From positions 310,001-374,000 of the forward strand of contig NZ_RKHG01000001.1 in the NCBI RefSeq assembly GCF_003752415.1: a stretch of 64,000 nucleotides of DNA, read 5' to 3'. The notes beneath the pieces were generated by a model. That model was not told the origin of the DNA and searched no databases. It saw nothing but the letters and a program-made list of their open reading frames with translations. Positions 1 through 9,883 of the stretch are shown piece after piece (the first letter of the stretch is position 1; each line of letters opens with the position of its first letter). Both the position numbers and the translations under genes were made by a program. Origin of the DNA: Luteococcus japonicus (GTDB lineage: Bacteria > Actinomycetota > Actinomycetes > Propionibacteriales > Propionibacteriaceae).

Positions 1-2
1 AC

Positions 3-887
3 GCCGTCCTCGCGGAAGGGCAACGCCTTCTGATCGACCAGCCCGGCCGCCTTACCGGCGTCACCGTGATCGGTGTTGATGAGCACGTGTGGCGCCACAC
101 CCGCCGCGGCGACAAGTACGTCACCGTCGTCATCGACCTCACTCCCGTCAGCACAGGCACCGGCCCGAGTCGGTTGCTGGCGATGGTCGAAGGACGCTCG
201 AAAGACGCGTTCAAGACCTGGCTGTCACAGCAGCCCGAGGCTTGGCGCGACCAGGTGAGGATCGTGGCGATGGACGGTTTCACCGGCTTCAAGACCGCCG
301 CCACCGAAGAACTCCCCACCGCGACCACGGTGATGGACCCCTTCCACGTGATCCGACTGGCCGGCGATGCCCTGGATGTGTGTCGACGGCGGGTCCAGGT
401 CGAGTTGCACGGGTCTCGGGGCCGTAAGCATCATCCGCTCTACCAAGCACGGCGAACCCTTCACACCGGCGCCGATCTTTTGACTGACAAGCAGCAACGC
501 CGCTTGGGCGAGCTGTTCGCCGATGACCGCCACGTTGAGGTCGAGGCCACTTGGGGCGTCTACCAGCGCATGATCTCGGCCTACCGCACCCGCAGCCGCC
601 AGGAGGGGAAGAAGGTCATGACCAGCCTGATCGACGCGATCGGCACAGCGGTCCCCAGCAGCCTGGTCGAGGTCGCCAAGCTGGGCCGAACCCTGACCAA
701 GCGACGCGATGACGTCCTGGCGTTCTTCGACCACCACGGTTCCAGCAACGGCCCCACCGAGGCCATCAATGGCCGCCTCGAACACCTCCGAGGCACCGCG
801 CTCGGCTTCCACAACCTCACCCACTACATCGCCAGATCCCTGCTAGAAGCCGGAGGGTTCAGACCGGATCTACACCCTCGATTGTGA
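3..887 (+). CDS. ISL3-family transposase (5' end cut by window edge)
   Basis: Cuts and joins the ends of the surrounding insertion sequence. The frame is open to the window edge, so about 100-130 N-terminal residues (zinc finger and helix-turn-helix in this family) are missing from view. The RNase H-like DDE core is complete: first Asp in GVDEH, second Asp in VAMDGF, and the final Glu in GPTEAINGR, with the family-typical helical insertion between the last two. The stop codon sits inside the inverted repeat, usual for compact insertion sequences. No frameshift is seen, so this copy may be active if the left half is intact. Confidence 0.88.
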   Translation, partial: AVLAEGQRLLIDQPGRLTGVTVIGVDEHVWRHTRRGDKYVTVVIDLTPVSTGTGPSRLLAMVEGRSKDAFKTWLSQQPEAWRDQVRIVAMDGFTGFKTAATEELPTATTVMDPFHVIRLAGDALDVCRRRVQVELHGSRGRKHHPLYQARRTLHTGADLLTDKQQRRLGELFADDRHVEVEATWGVYQRMISAYRTRSRQEGKKVMTSLIDAIGTAVPSSLVEVAKLGRTLTKRRDDVLAFFDHHGSSNGPTEAINGRLEHLRGTALGFHNLTHYIARSLLEAGGFRPDLHPRL

Positions 888-895
888 AGAGCCCC
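881..895 (+). repeat. Right terminal inverted repeat of the ISL3 element
   Basis: Read outward on the minus strand the sequence is GGGGCTCTTCACAAT, matching the GGCTCTTC terminus of ISL3-family elements. It overlaps the transposase stop codon. Confidence 0.75.
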
Positions 896-897
896 TT

Positions 898-1563
898 ATG
901 CTGGTTGGTGCCTGCTCGTTTTTGATCTATGCAATCGTTGTCCTTCTTCGGGGGAAGCGTGTCTTTGGAGCTGGTAACCAGCCGGGCGCTCGGCTATCAC
1001 TCGGGGCCGTCAGTCGGGACTGGCTCCTGGTGGGGCCGTTTGTGGGGGCATCGTGCGTCCTGCTCTTTCATCGGGATGAGGTTGGCAATTCGGCGCTCCC
1101 TTGGGATGGTCCTCATGGAATGGCGCTTCTCATGCCATTCATCGCAAGTGTCATGCTTGCGCAAGAATCCCTCATCTGGCATTTGGGAAGGAGTCCCGAG
1201 GCTGCGCGGCGGTTGGGTTCGCGCGTGGTTCGCCTCGAGAGACTCTCCCAGACCTTCTGCGTTGCCACTTTTGGAATGGGCGATGTGGCCGGGGAGCGAG
1301 GCTGGCGGCGCTGGTTGATTTTGTCACTTACCATTGCAGGCGTCGCAGTGCTGGCGTTTCGCGCTGCGTCTGACAGTCCTAAGAGAATGTCTCCCGAGAT
1401 GAGGGAGTTCTTTGAAGGGGCGATACGGGCCCGTCCACCTCCGGACCACGCGCGCGGTGGCCACGCGCCCCGGTTGCCCCGATCGCTCCAGGGACAGCGG
1501 CGTCGAGCCAGTCCTGCAGCAGCATTCTGGCAAGGGCGACTAGACTTGACCTGCCCGACTTAG
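898..1563 (+). CDS. Hypothetical four-helix membrane protein, possibly 5'-truncated by the IS
   Basis: No family is recognised. The first ~160 residues hold four hydrophobic stretches (about residues 2-18, 43-58, 76-95 and 141-157) joined by short basic loops. The last ~45 residues are Arg/Pro-rich and low in complexity, so the true 3' end is uncertain. The ATG lies 2 bp after the insertion-sequence repeat and has no Shine-Dalgarno sequence because the IS end replaces it; the gene was probably cut at its 5' end by the insertion. The stretch from 896 to about 1400 is visibly lower in GC than its neighbours, suggesting acquired DNA. Confidence 0.45.
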   Translation: MLVGACSFLIYAIVVLLRGKRVFGAGNQPGARLSLGAVSRDWLLVGPFVGASCVLLFHRDEVGNSALPWDGPHGMALLMPFIASVMLAQESLIWHLGRSPEAARRLGSRVVRLERLSQTFCVATFGMGDVAGERGWRRWLILSLTIAGVAVLAFRAASDSPKRMSPEMREFFEGAIRARPPPDHARGGHAPRLPRSLQGQRRRASPAAAFWQGRLDLTCPT

Positions 1564-1579
1564 CGACCTTGGAGGAATC

Positions 1580-2644
1580 CTGACCAGCCCGCAGTACAGC
1601 CCGCGTGAACGCGACGGCCACCAGATCGGCCAGCGGAACGCCACCCGGCGCCTGAACATCCCGGCGTCCATCCCGATGGTCAACGTCCTGGGCCCCCGTG
1701 ACGACTTCCTGCGCCTGTTGGAGGCGGAGCTCGACGCGGACATCCTGGTGCGGGGCAATGAGGTGACCCTGACCGGAAGTGCCGCAGACATCGCGTTGGC
1801 GGCCGATGTGTTCACCGAGATGATCACCATCCTGCGCACCGGTCAGGGCCTGTCCCGGGAGACGGTGGAGCGGATCGTCGGCATGGAGCAGAGCGACCCG
1901 GAGACCAGCGCGGCGGAGGTGCTGACCCACAACATCCTGTCCACCCGTGGCAAGGCGATCCGCGCCAAGACGCTGAACCAGAAGCGCTATGTGGATGCCA
2001 TCGACGCCAACACCGTCACCTTCGGCATCGGGCCGGCGGGTACCGGCAAGACCTATCTTGCCGTGGCCAAGGCCGTGCAGGCGCTCAACCGGCACGAGGT
2101 CAATAGGATCATCCTGACCCGGCCGGCCATCGAGGCCGGCGAGCGGCTGGGCTTCCTGCCGGGAACGCTGAACGACAAGATCGACCCCTACCTCCGGCCG
2201 CTCTACGACGCGCTGCACGACATGATGGATCCCGAGGCCGTGCCGAAGCTGCTGACCGCCGGCACCATCGAGGTGGCCCCCCTTGCCTACATGCGTGGCC
2301 GCACCCTCAACGATGCGTTCATCATCCTGGACGAGGCGCAGAACACGTCGATGGAGCAGATGAAGATGTTCCTCACCCGCCTGGGCTTCAACTCCAGGAT
2401 CGTCGTCACCGGCGACATCACCCAGGTGGACCTTCCCTCGGGCCAGCAGTCCGGCCTGCGGGGCGTGCAGCAGATCCTCGACGGGATCAAGGACATCGCC
2501 TTCTGCAATCTCACCAACCGCGACGTCGTGCGGCACAAGCTCGTCGGGCGCATCGTCGCCGCCTACGACCAGTGGGAGTCCACCGACGAGGTGCAGCAGG
2601 CCTTCGACCGTCCCAACCGTGCCACCCGCAGGAGCATCCAGTGA
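1580..2644 (+). CDS. phoH: PhoH-like ATPase
   Basis: Cytoplasmic P-loop ATPase of the PhoH family, linked to RNA metabolism and usually found beside ybeY as here. Walker A GPAGTGKT lies near residue 152 and Walker B FIILDEAQN near residue 247, with an N-terminal RNA-binding-like domain. The first ATG in frame (1676) has no ribosome-binding site and would delete the conserved segment NATRRLNIPASIPM. Between the upstream in-frame stop (1547-1549) and that ATG, the only start-like codon is CTG at 1580, three bases after GGAGGA, so I place the start there (354 residues). It overlaps ybeY by four bases (GTGA). Confidence 0.9.
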   Translation: MTSPQYSPRERDGHQIGQRNATRRLNIPASIPMVNVLGPRDDFLRLLEAELDADILVRGNEVTLTGSAADIALAADVFTEMITILRTGQGLSRETVERIVGMEQSDPETSAAEVLTHNILSTRGKAIRAKTLNQKRYVDAIDANTVTFGIGPAGTGKTYLAVAKAVQALNRHEVNRIILTRPAIEAGERLGFLPGTLNDKIDPYLRPLYDALHDMMDPEAVPKLLTAGTIEVAPLAYMRGRTLNDAFIILDEAQNTSMEQMKMFLTRLGFNSRIVVTGDITQVDLPSGQQSGLRGVQQILDGIKDIAFCNLTNRDVVRHKLVGRIVAAYDQWESTDEVQQAFDRPNRATRRSIQ

Positions 2645-3096
2645 TCGACCTGAACAACGAGTCCGGCCATGTGGCCGACGAGCAGGGCCTGGTCCAGCTC
2701 GCCCACTTCGCCCTGGAGCAGCTGCGGATCCACCCGCAGAGTGACCTTTCGATCCTGCTGGTCGACGAGCCCACGATGAGCGCCTACCACGAGAGGTTCA
2801 TGGACCTGCCGGGCCCCACCGACGTGCTGAGCTTCCCGATGGACGAGCTGCGGGCCCCGGAGGATGACGAGGATTCCCCGCAGGGGCTGCTGGGCGACAT
2901 CGTGCTGTGTCCGGCCGTCACCGAGCGTCAGGCCGCGGAGAATGGCCGCCGACCCGAGGAGGAGGCCGAGTACCTGATGGTCCACGGCCTGCTGCACCTG
3001 TTGGGCCACGACCATGCCGAGCCGGAGGAGAAGGCCGTCATGTTCGGCCTGAACGACAAGATCATCGCCGCCTGGCAAGCCCACAAGGGAGCCTGA
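2641..3096 (+). CDS. ybeY: Endoribonuclease YbeY (rRNA maturation factor)
   Basis: Single-strand endoribonuclease needed for 16S rRNA 3'-end processing and ribosome quality control. The zinc site HGLLHLLGHDH (near residue 115) is intact, and PTDVLSFPMD is the other conserved block. The 151-residue length is normal. The GTG start overlaps the phoH stop as GTGA with AGGAG upstream, so the genes are translationally coupled. Together with phoH and era it forms the standard ribosome/RNA maintenance block of actinobacteria. Confidence 0.93.
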   Translation: MIDLNNESGHVADEQGLVQLAHFALEQLRIHPQSDLSILLVDEPTMSAYHERFMDLPGPTDVLSFPMDELRAPEDDEDSPQGLLGDIVLCPAVTERQAAENGRRPEEEAEYLMVHGLLHLLGHDHAEPEEKAVMFGLNDKIIAAWQAHKGA

Positions 3097-3101
3097 ACCA
3101 C

Positions 3102-4415
3102 GTGACCCAGAACAACTGGATCGAACTCGGCCTCGCGCTGCTGTGCACACTGCTCGCCTTCCTGCTGGCCGAGGCGGAGACAGCCATCACCCAGACCAGC
3201 AAGGGACGGGCGGAGCTGTTCGTCGACGATGAGCGCCCGGGTGCCCAACGCCTGCACAAGATCGCCGAGGATCCCGCCCCCTATGTGAACACCACCATGC
3301 TGCTGCGCACGGCCTTCGAGATCGTGGCCATCGTGCTGGTCTGCCAGGTCACCTTCCACCACGTACAGGGGATCTGGCCGCGGATGGGCATTGCCGCTGG
3401 CGGAATGACACTGGTCAGCTTCATCCTGTGGGGCGTGGCGCCCTTGACCATCGGACGGCAGCGCTCGGACAGCATCGCGCTGCGGGCCGCCGGCCCGGTG
3501 CAGATGCTCACCAGCCTGCTCGGTCCGCTGCCGCAGCTGATGATCCTGGTCGGGAATGCCCTGACCCCCGGCCGTGGATTCGCCGATGGACCGTTCAGCA
3601 CCGAGGCGGAGCTGCGTGACATGGTGGACCAGGCGGAGGCGAGCGACCTGATCGAGGCCAGCGAGTCGAAGATGATCCACTCGGTCTTCGAGCTGGGCGA
3701 CACCATCGTGCGTGAGGTGATGGTGCCCCGGCCGGACATGGTCTTCATCCATGCGGACAAGACCCTGCGCCAAGGGCTGTCGCTCGCGCTGCGCAGCGGA
3801 TTCAGCCGGATCCCCGTCGTCGGGGAGGGGCTGGACGACATCGTCGGCATGGTCTACCTCAAGGACATGGTCAAGCGCAGCTATGACAACCCCGATGCGG
3901 AGCGCACGGAGACGGTGGCCCAGCTGATGCGGACCGCGCACTTCTGCCCGGACTCCAAGCCGGCCAGTGACCTGATGCGCGAGATGCAGCGGGACCGCAA
4001 CCACGTCGTGGTCGTCGTCGACGAGTTCGGCGGCACGGCGGGTCTGGTCTCCATCGAGGACATCCTCGAGGAGATCGTCGGGGAGATCGTCGACGAGTAC
4101 GACGCGGAACCCACGCACACCGAGGAGCTCGAGCCCGGTGTCTTCCGGATCTCCGCCCGGTTGCCCATCGACGAGTTGGGTGACCTGTTCGGCCTGGAGC
4201 TGGATGACGAGGACGTCGACACCGTCGGCGGCCTGATGGCCAAGCAGCTCAACGTGGTGCCGATTCCCGGCAGCGTGGTGGACTGGGAGGGCCTGCGGAT
4301 CGAGGCGGAGAAGGCAGCGGGCCGCCGTCACCAGATCGACACCTGCCTCGTGCAGCGCACCCCCGAAGAAACCATCACCAGCAGTGACGAACGGATTGAG
4401 GAAGACCATGGCTGA
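3102..4415 (+). CDS. HemolysinC/CorC (CNNM) family membrane protein with CBS domains
   Basis: Probable magnesium or cobalt transport-associated membrane protein. The first ~145 residues form the CNNM transmembrane domain (helices near 4-27, 68-86, 95-118 and one more). A CBS pair follows at about 190-325 (EVMVPRPDM and EFGGTAGLVSIEDILEEIVG are the hallmark strings), then a CorC/HlyC C-terminal domain that may bind adenosine nucleotides. The GTG start five bases after the ybeY stop has GGGAG in front. The 3' end overlaps the era start by eight bases. It lies between ybeY and era in many actinobacteria; substrate specificity cannot be read from the sequence. Confidence 0.88.
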   Translation: MTQNNWIELGLALLCTLLAFLLAEAETAITQTSKGRAELFVDDERPGAQRLHKIAEDPAPYVNTTMLLRTAFEIVAIVLVCQVTFHHVQGIWPRMGIAAGGMTLVSFILWGVAPLTIGRQRSDSIALRAAGPVQMLTSLLGPLPQLMILVGNALTPGRGFADGPFSTEAELRDMVDQAEASDLIEASESKMIHSVFELGDTIVREVMVPRPDMVFIHADKTLRQGLSLALRSGFSRIPVVGEGLDDIVGMVYLKDMVKRSYDNPDAERTETVAQLMRTAHFCPDSKPASDLMREMQRDRNHVVVVVDEFGGTAGLVSIEDILEEIVGEIVDEYDAEPTHTEELEPGVFRISARLPIDELGDLFGLELDDEDVDTVGGLMAKQLNVVPIPGSVVDWEGLRIEAEKAAGRRHQIDTCLVQRTPEETITSSDERIEEDHG

Positions 4416-5433
4416 GCGCAGCAAGGATGCCCCGGACGTGGGCCGGATGCCCACGCTCGACGAGCTGATGAGCGACGACTTCGATCCGGAGACGGACATC
4501 GACTGGACCGGGGACAAGACCTTCAAGTCTGGTTTCGCCTGTTTGGTGGGCCGTCCCAATGCGGGCAAGTCCACCCTGACCAATGCCCTGGTGGGCTCGA
4601 AGATCGCCATCACCTCCTCCAAGCCGCAGACCACCCGCCACACGGTGCGCGGGATCGTCTCCCGGGAGGATGCGCAACTGGTGCTGATCGACACTCCCGG
4701 GCTGCACAAGCCACGTACCTTGCTGGGGCAGCGGCTGAACGACCTGGTGCGCGAGACCTGGACCGAGGTGGACGTCGTCGGTGTCTGCCTTCCGGCCAAC
4801 CAGCCGATCGGCCCCGGCGACACCTTCCTGGTGGGGGAGATCGCCAAGCTGCCCAAGAAGCCCAAGCTCGTCGCACTGGCCACCAAGACGGACCTGGTAA
4901 GCGGTGACGCGCTGCGCAAGCACCTGCTCGACATCCAGGGCCTGGAGGAGAAGCTGGGGATCCAGTGGGAGACCATCATCCCGTGTTCCTCCTACACCGG
5001 TGAGCAGGTCGACGTCGTCGCCGATGAGCTGGTCAAGTTGCTGCCCTACGGCCCGGCCTTCTACCTCGACGGGGAGATCACCGATGAGCCCACCGAGAGC
5101 CTGGTCAAGGAGCTGATCCGCGAGGCCGCGCTGGAGGGCGTTCGCGACGAGCTGCCGCACTCGATCACCGTCGAGATCGAGGAGATGGGTCTGCGCGAGG
5201 GCCGCCCCGAGGACCGGCCGCTGCTGGACATCTTCGCGTCGATGATCGTCGAGCGTGACTCCCAGAAGGGCATCATGATCGGCCACAAGGGGGAGCACCT
5301 CAAGGAGGTGGGCACCCGGGCCCGCCACCAGATCAGTGCCCTGCTCGGCACTCCGGTGCACCTGGACCTCAAGGTGAAGGTCCTCAAGGACTGGCAGCGG
5401 GACCCGAAGTTCCTGAACCGGTTGGGTTTCTGA
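4408..5433 (+). CDS. era: GTPase Era
   Basis: Ribosome-associated GTPase that binds the 3' end of 16S rRNA during 30S assembly. G1 GRPNAGKS is at 48-55, G3 DTPG at 95-98, and the C-terminal KH domain contains GIMIGHKGEHLKEVG. The G4 element reads TKTD (159-162) instead of NKxD. The N-terminal ~40 residues are an acidic extension seen in actinobacterial Era. The start chosen is the ATG preceded by GAGGAAG; a GTG 24 bases upstream is less likely. It overlaps the CorC-like gene, so it is co-translated with it, and a hairpin follows the stop. Confidence 0.94.
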   Translation: MAERSKDAPDVGRMPTLDELMSDDFDPETDIDWTGDKTFKSGFACLVGRPNAGKSTLTNALVGSKIAITSSKPQTTRHTVRGIVSREDAQLVLIDTPGLHKPRTLLGQRLNDLVRETWTEVDVVGVCLPANQPIGPGDTFLVGEIAKLPKKPKLVALATKTDLVSGDALRKHLLDIQGLEEKLGIQWETIIPCSSYTGEQVDVVADELVKLLPYGPAFYLDGEITDEPTESLVKELIREAALEGVRDELPHSITVEIEEMGLREGRPEDRPLLDIFASMIVERDSQKGIMIGHKGEHLKEVGTRARHQISALLGTPVHLDLKVKVLKDWQRDPKFLNRLGF

Positions 5434-5455
5434 CCGGCGACCATTCTGTGGCACG

Positions 5456-5478
5456 GCCCTCGCGTCTTCCGCGGGGGC
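5456..5478 (+). terminator. Hairpin after era
   Basis: Nine-base-pair stem GCCCTCGCG/CGCGGGGGC with one T-G pair and a 5-nt loop TCTTC. There is no T-run, common for actinobacterial terminators. Confidence 0.55.
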
Positions 5479-5495
5479 TGTGGCAGTCTCCCCGC

Positions 5496-6050
5496 ATGAG
5501 CCACGACGTCGTGACCGAGACCTTCCACAATGCCGGCGGGATCAAGACGGGGGCGCTGGTGCGGCGGATCCACCCGACCAGCCTGTCCACCCTGGTGTGC
5601 TTCAGCGAGCCCCACGGGCTGCACCACGTGGAGTGCCGCATCGAGTTCGACGACGAGGACCCTCGTCACTGGCGGCACTACGTGATCCACGACGAGCAGA
5701 GCTTCGTCGAGCGGGACCACGAACCGGGCGACCCGGCGGATACGGTGCCGAGCCATGCCGAGTTCCTGCTGGTCCGGGACCTGCTGCACAGCGGCGAGTC
5801 CGAGGTGTCCTTCACCATCCTGGAAGAGTCCACGGGCACCATGCGGGCGGCGCGATTGGTGCACGAGGCCGACGAGGTGGGCCTCTACGTCGATGGCAAG
5901 CTGACGAACCGGCACCGTGTGGTGGGTGAAGAAGTGATCGCCAGTGACTGGAATGGTGCGGGGTCGCGCGTGGTGGAGGACCTGGACGAGGTCTTCGCCG
6001 GGCTGGACGAACTGGTCTCCCTTCGCGTTCGCAACTTTCTCAAGGGCTGA
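5496..6050 (+). CDS. Conserved hypothetical protein of 184 residues
   Basis: I do not recognise the family. It is a soluble acidic protein without signal peptide or membrane segment. The composition is rich in His, Asp and Glu with a predicted beta-rich pattern (LSTLVCFSEPHGLHHVECRI, HYVIHDEQSFVE, SEVSFTILEES). The start is the ATG just after CTCCCCGC; an imperfect -10 (CAGTCT) ends 6 nt before it, so the message may be leaderless. It stands alone between the era hairpin and the leuA leader. Confidence 0.6.
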   Translation: MSHDVVTETFHNAGGIKTGALVRRIHPTSLSTLVCFSEPHGLHHVECRIEFDDEDPRHWRHYVIHDEQSFVERDHEPGDPADTVPSHAEFLLVRDLLHSGESEVSFTILEESTGTMRAARLVHEADEVGLYVDGKLTNRHRVVGEEVIASDWNGAGSRVVEDLDEVFAGLDELVSLRVRNFLKG

Positions 6051-6098
6051 CCGTTCCGGCATCCGGACAGAGATCCCACATGTCGACAACAAGCTGGC

Positions 6099-6104
6099 TA
6101 GAGT
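6099..6104 (+). promoter_or_regulatory. -10 hexamer of the leuA leader transcript
   Basis: TAGAGT lies 7 nt before the ATG of the leader peptide. The spacing implies that transcription starts at or next to that ATG, giving a leaderless leader-peptide mRNA. Confidence 0.6.
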
Positions 6105-6111
6105 GACGCGC

Positions 6112-6164
6112 ATGGCGTTCCCGAGGCACACCCTGCGCCCGCAGGCCCGACTGCTCCTTGTGTG

Positions 6165-6183
<19 letters not shown>
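6112..6183 (+). CDS. leuL: Leucine leader peptide
   Basis: A 23-residue ORF (MAFPRHTLRPQARLLLVCRS... with three consecutive Leu codons CTG CTC CTT, then Val) placed 78 bp before leuA. Ribosome pausing at the Leu run would report charged tRNA-Leu levels. Its last codons form the left arm of the perfect 11-bp stem downstream, so a ribosome finishing the peptide would open that stem, the geometry expected of ribosome-mediated attenuation. It has no Shine-Dalgarno sequence and a -10 box 7 nt upstream. Leader peptides before leuA or ilv genes are known in actinobacteria; this exact one is identified from sequence only. Confidence 0.75.
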
Positions 6184-8007
<1,824 letters not shown>

Positions 8008-8012
8008 GACAG

Positions 8013-8081
8013 GGCCTCGACAGGCTCGGCCGGCGTGGGGCGGACAGACCGCCCCACAGTCCCCGAGCTTGTCGAGGGGCC
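8013..8081. terminator. Nested palindrome between convergent leuA and uppS
   Basis: The outer arms are CCTCGACAGGCTCGG (8015-8029) and CCGAGCTTGTCGAGG (8063-8077); a perfect inner stem GTGGGGCGG/CCGCCCCAC (8035-8043, 8049-8057) has a 5-nt loop. It can fold as a strong hairpin from either strand and so serve both genes as a terminator. The outer 15-mer recurs elsewhere in the window as a dispersed repeat. Confidence 0.65.
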
Positions 8082-8891
8082 TCAGCCCTGCGACGCGGTG
8101 ACCTCATTCGGGATCGCACCACCGAAGCGCCGGTCCCGGTTCACGTACAGTTCGACGGCCTGCCACAGGTCGCGCCGGTCGAAGTCCGGCCACAGCTGGT
8201 TCAGGAAGACCATCTCCGCGTAGGCGGACTGCCACAGCAGGAAGTTGCTGGTGCGCTGCTCACCCGACGAGCGGACGAACAGGTCCACCTCGGGGATCTC
8301 CGGGCAGTACATGTGCTGCGCGATGGTCTTCTCGGTGATCCGGTCCGGGTCGATCTTGCCCTCCTTCGCCAGGCGCGCGATCTCCCGGACGCCGTCGGCG
8401 ATCTCCGCGCGGCCGCCGTAGTTGCAGCAGAACTGCAGCGTGAGCGTCGAGTTGTCCTTGCTCTGCTCCTCGGCGGCCTTGAGTTCCTTGATGACGCTCT
8501 TCCACAGCCGGGGCACCCGGCCGGCCCAGCGCACCCGCACCCCAAGCGCGTCGAACTCGTCGCGACGACGGTGGATCACGTCGCGGTTGAAGTTCATCAA
8601 CCAGCGCACCTCGTCGGGGGAACGCTTCCAGTTCTCCGTGCTGAAGGCATAGGCGCTCAGATAGGGGATTCCCATCTCGATCGCGCCCTCGATCACGTCG
8701 AAGAGGCTGGCCTCGCCGCGGTTGTGGCCGTCGGTGCGCTTGAGCCCGCGCTGCTTGGCCCAACGCCCGTTGCCGTCCATCACGATGGCGACGTGCTGCG
8801 GGAGCAGCTTCTTGTCGATCACCGGAGGCGTCGCACCCGACGGGTGGGCCGAGGGGGCCTTCTTCACGGGGAACTTGGATGAGGTAGCCAC
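8082..8891 (-). CDS. uppS: Isoprenyl (undecaprenyl/decaprenyl diphosphate) synthase
   Basis: Cis-prenyltransferase that makes the polyprenyl diphosphate carrier for cell-wall glycan synthesis. The catalytic Asp is in [12 protein letters not shown] (Asp39), and the substrate-binding block [14 protein letters not shown] near the C-terminus is intact. The length of 269 residues is usual for actinobacterial Z-decaprenyl diphosphate synthases, including the basic N-terminal extension. The GTG start has no clear ribosome-binding site but has TAGGCT 6 nt upstream, suggesting a leaderless message. It is convergent with leuA. Confidence 0.93.
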   Translation of the reverse strand: MATSSKFPVKKAPSAHPSGATPPVIDKKLLPQHVAIVMDGNGRWAKQRGLKRTDGHNRGEASLFDVIEGAIEMGIPYLSAYAFSTENWKRSPDEVRWLMNFNRDVIHRRRDEFDALGVRVRWAGRVPRLWKSVIKELKAAEEQSKDNSTLTLQFCCNYGGRAEIADGVREIARLAKEGKIDPDRITEKTIAQHMYCPEIPEVDLFVRSSGEQRTSNFLLWQSAYAEMVFLNQLWPDFDRRDLWQAVELYVNRDRRFGGAIPNEVTASQG

Positions 8892-8897
8892 CCGTCG

Positions 8898-8903
8898 AGC
8901 CTA
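8898..8903 (-). promoter_or_regulatory. -10 hexamer of uppS
   Basis: On the minus strand TAGGCT is followed by six bases and then the GTG start, the spacing of a leaderless promoter. Confidence 0.5.
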
Positions 8904-8907
8904 GCGG

Positions 8908-9707
8908 TCACTCGGCGGCGGCGTCCTCCTGCGCCGAGTTCTGCATCGGTTCGCGCTGGACCACCTCGTGGGTGCCGGGCTGTTCCGGCTGGGCCCGCAT
9001 CAGCTCGGTGATCTCGGCGACGACTTGCGCTCCGGGTACGCCCCAGCCCTCGCGGTAGCCGTAGATCTGGGCCAGTCCCTCATGCCCCTGGGTGCCGGGC
9101 ATGATGTCGACGTCGCCCGGGCCGAGCAGCCCTGGATGGTCGACGCTGGCGGCCTCGGAGACCTTGAGCAGGTCCCGTCGCAGGGTCTGGACATAGCGGG
9201 CCAGCCGTTCGGCCTTGCTGCTGGGCGCCGATCGCCAGCATCGTCTCCCGGGCGACGTGCGCCATGTCCGCGTCCAGGGCGAAGGCAACGATGGCATTGT
9301 CCGGCAGACCCAGCTTCCCCGAGTCGATCCACACCACCCGGTCGGTCAGGTCCTTGGCGGCGAGATCTTGTAGACCTCGGTGAAGGCGACGCGGAAGGGG
9401 TAGGCGACGCTGTCGGAGAAGACCAGCGGTGCGGCGCGGTGCTGTGCTTGACCACCGGGTAGCTGGTGTTCTCCACGTCATTGTCGGTACCGAAGCCGAA
9501 GTAGTTGTTCTCGCCCTTGCTGGAGGCATAGACCGAGCGACGCTGGTCACGGCTGAAGGGGCGCTCCTCGTCGTTGCCGGTCACGATGTACTGCCGCAGC
9601 TCCGGGCCGATGGCCTCCAGTCCGTAGCGGGCGCGGGCGATGATGGGGAAGTTGCGACGCAGGGCGTGCTTGGTCTGGGCAAGGTCCTGTGCGGCTAGGG
9701 CGGCCAC
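8908..9707 (-). pseudogene. Decayed FMN-binding glutamate-synthase-family gene
   Basis: Fragments in three reading frames align in order with a glutamate-synthase-like flavoprotein of about 500 residues. The N-terminal part (NFPIIARARYGLEAIGPELR ... GENNYFGFGTDNDVE) ends near 9450. A short block, PLVFSDSVAYPFRVAFTEVY, follows in another frame (about 9370-9432). Next comes DRVVWIDSGKLGLPDNAIVA in a third frame, then LRRDLLKVSEAASVDHPGLL to the C-terminus. The catalytic middle (roughly 200 residues) and the Cys-rich stretch after the last barrel strand are deleted. At least three frameshifts and two deletions make function impossible. Assignment to the family is from remembered sequence similarity. 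Confidence 0.8.
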
Positions 9708-9871
9708 TGCGGCGGCGGCTCCGGCGCGGTCTTCTTCATGCTCATGCCACGATCCTCGCCCGGATTCGTGGGCCGTGGCCGGTGTGGTTCGCCCTCGGCG
9801 TGACCGCGGTGGAACAGTGTGTGAGTTCGTGTCCCTGGGGGAGCAACGAATTCACACATTGTCCGGCTAGG

Positions 9872-9877
9872 TAGGAT
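9872..9877 (+). promoter_or_regulatory. -10 hexamer of recO
   Basis: TAGGAT followed by six bases and the recO ATG, with no ribosome-binding site: a leaderless-type promoter. Confidence 0.5.
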
Positions 9878-9883
9878 TGCGGA

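Larger units (their letters stand above)
1..895 (+). mobile_element. ISL3-family insertion sequence, right-hand part
   Basis: The left edge of the window lies inside the element. What is visible is the catalytic part of an ISL3-type DDE transposase followed directly by a terminal inverted repeat whose outward sequence starts GGGGCTCTTC, the characteristic end of this family. The left half and the target-site duplication cannot be seen. ISL3 elements normally make 8-bp target duplications, so the first 8 bases after the repeat should recur at the unseen left end. Confidence 0.85.

Noticed and set aside
2928-4979. 683-codon open frame on the minus strand
   Set aside because: It is antisense to the CorC-like gene and era, which have clear domains and ribosome-binding sites. 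The frame is His/Asp/Gln-rich and matches no family; long antisense frames are expected at this GC content.
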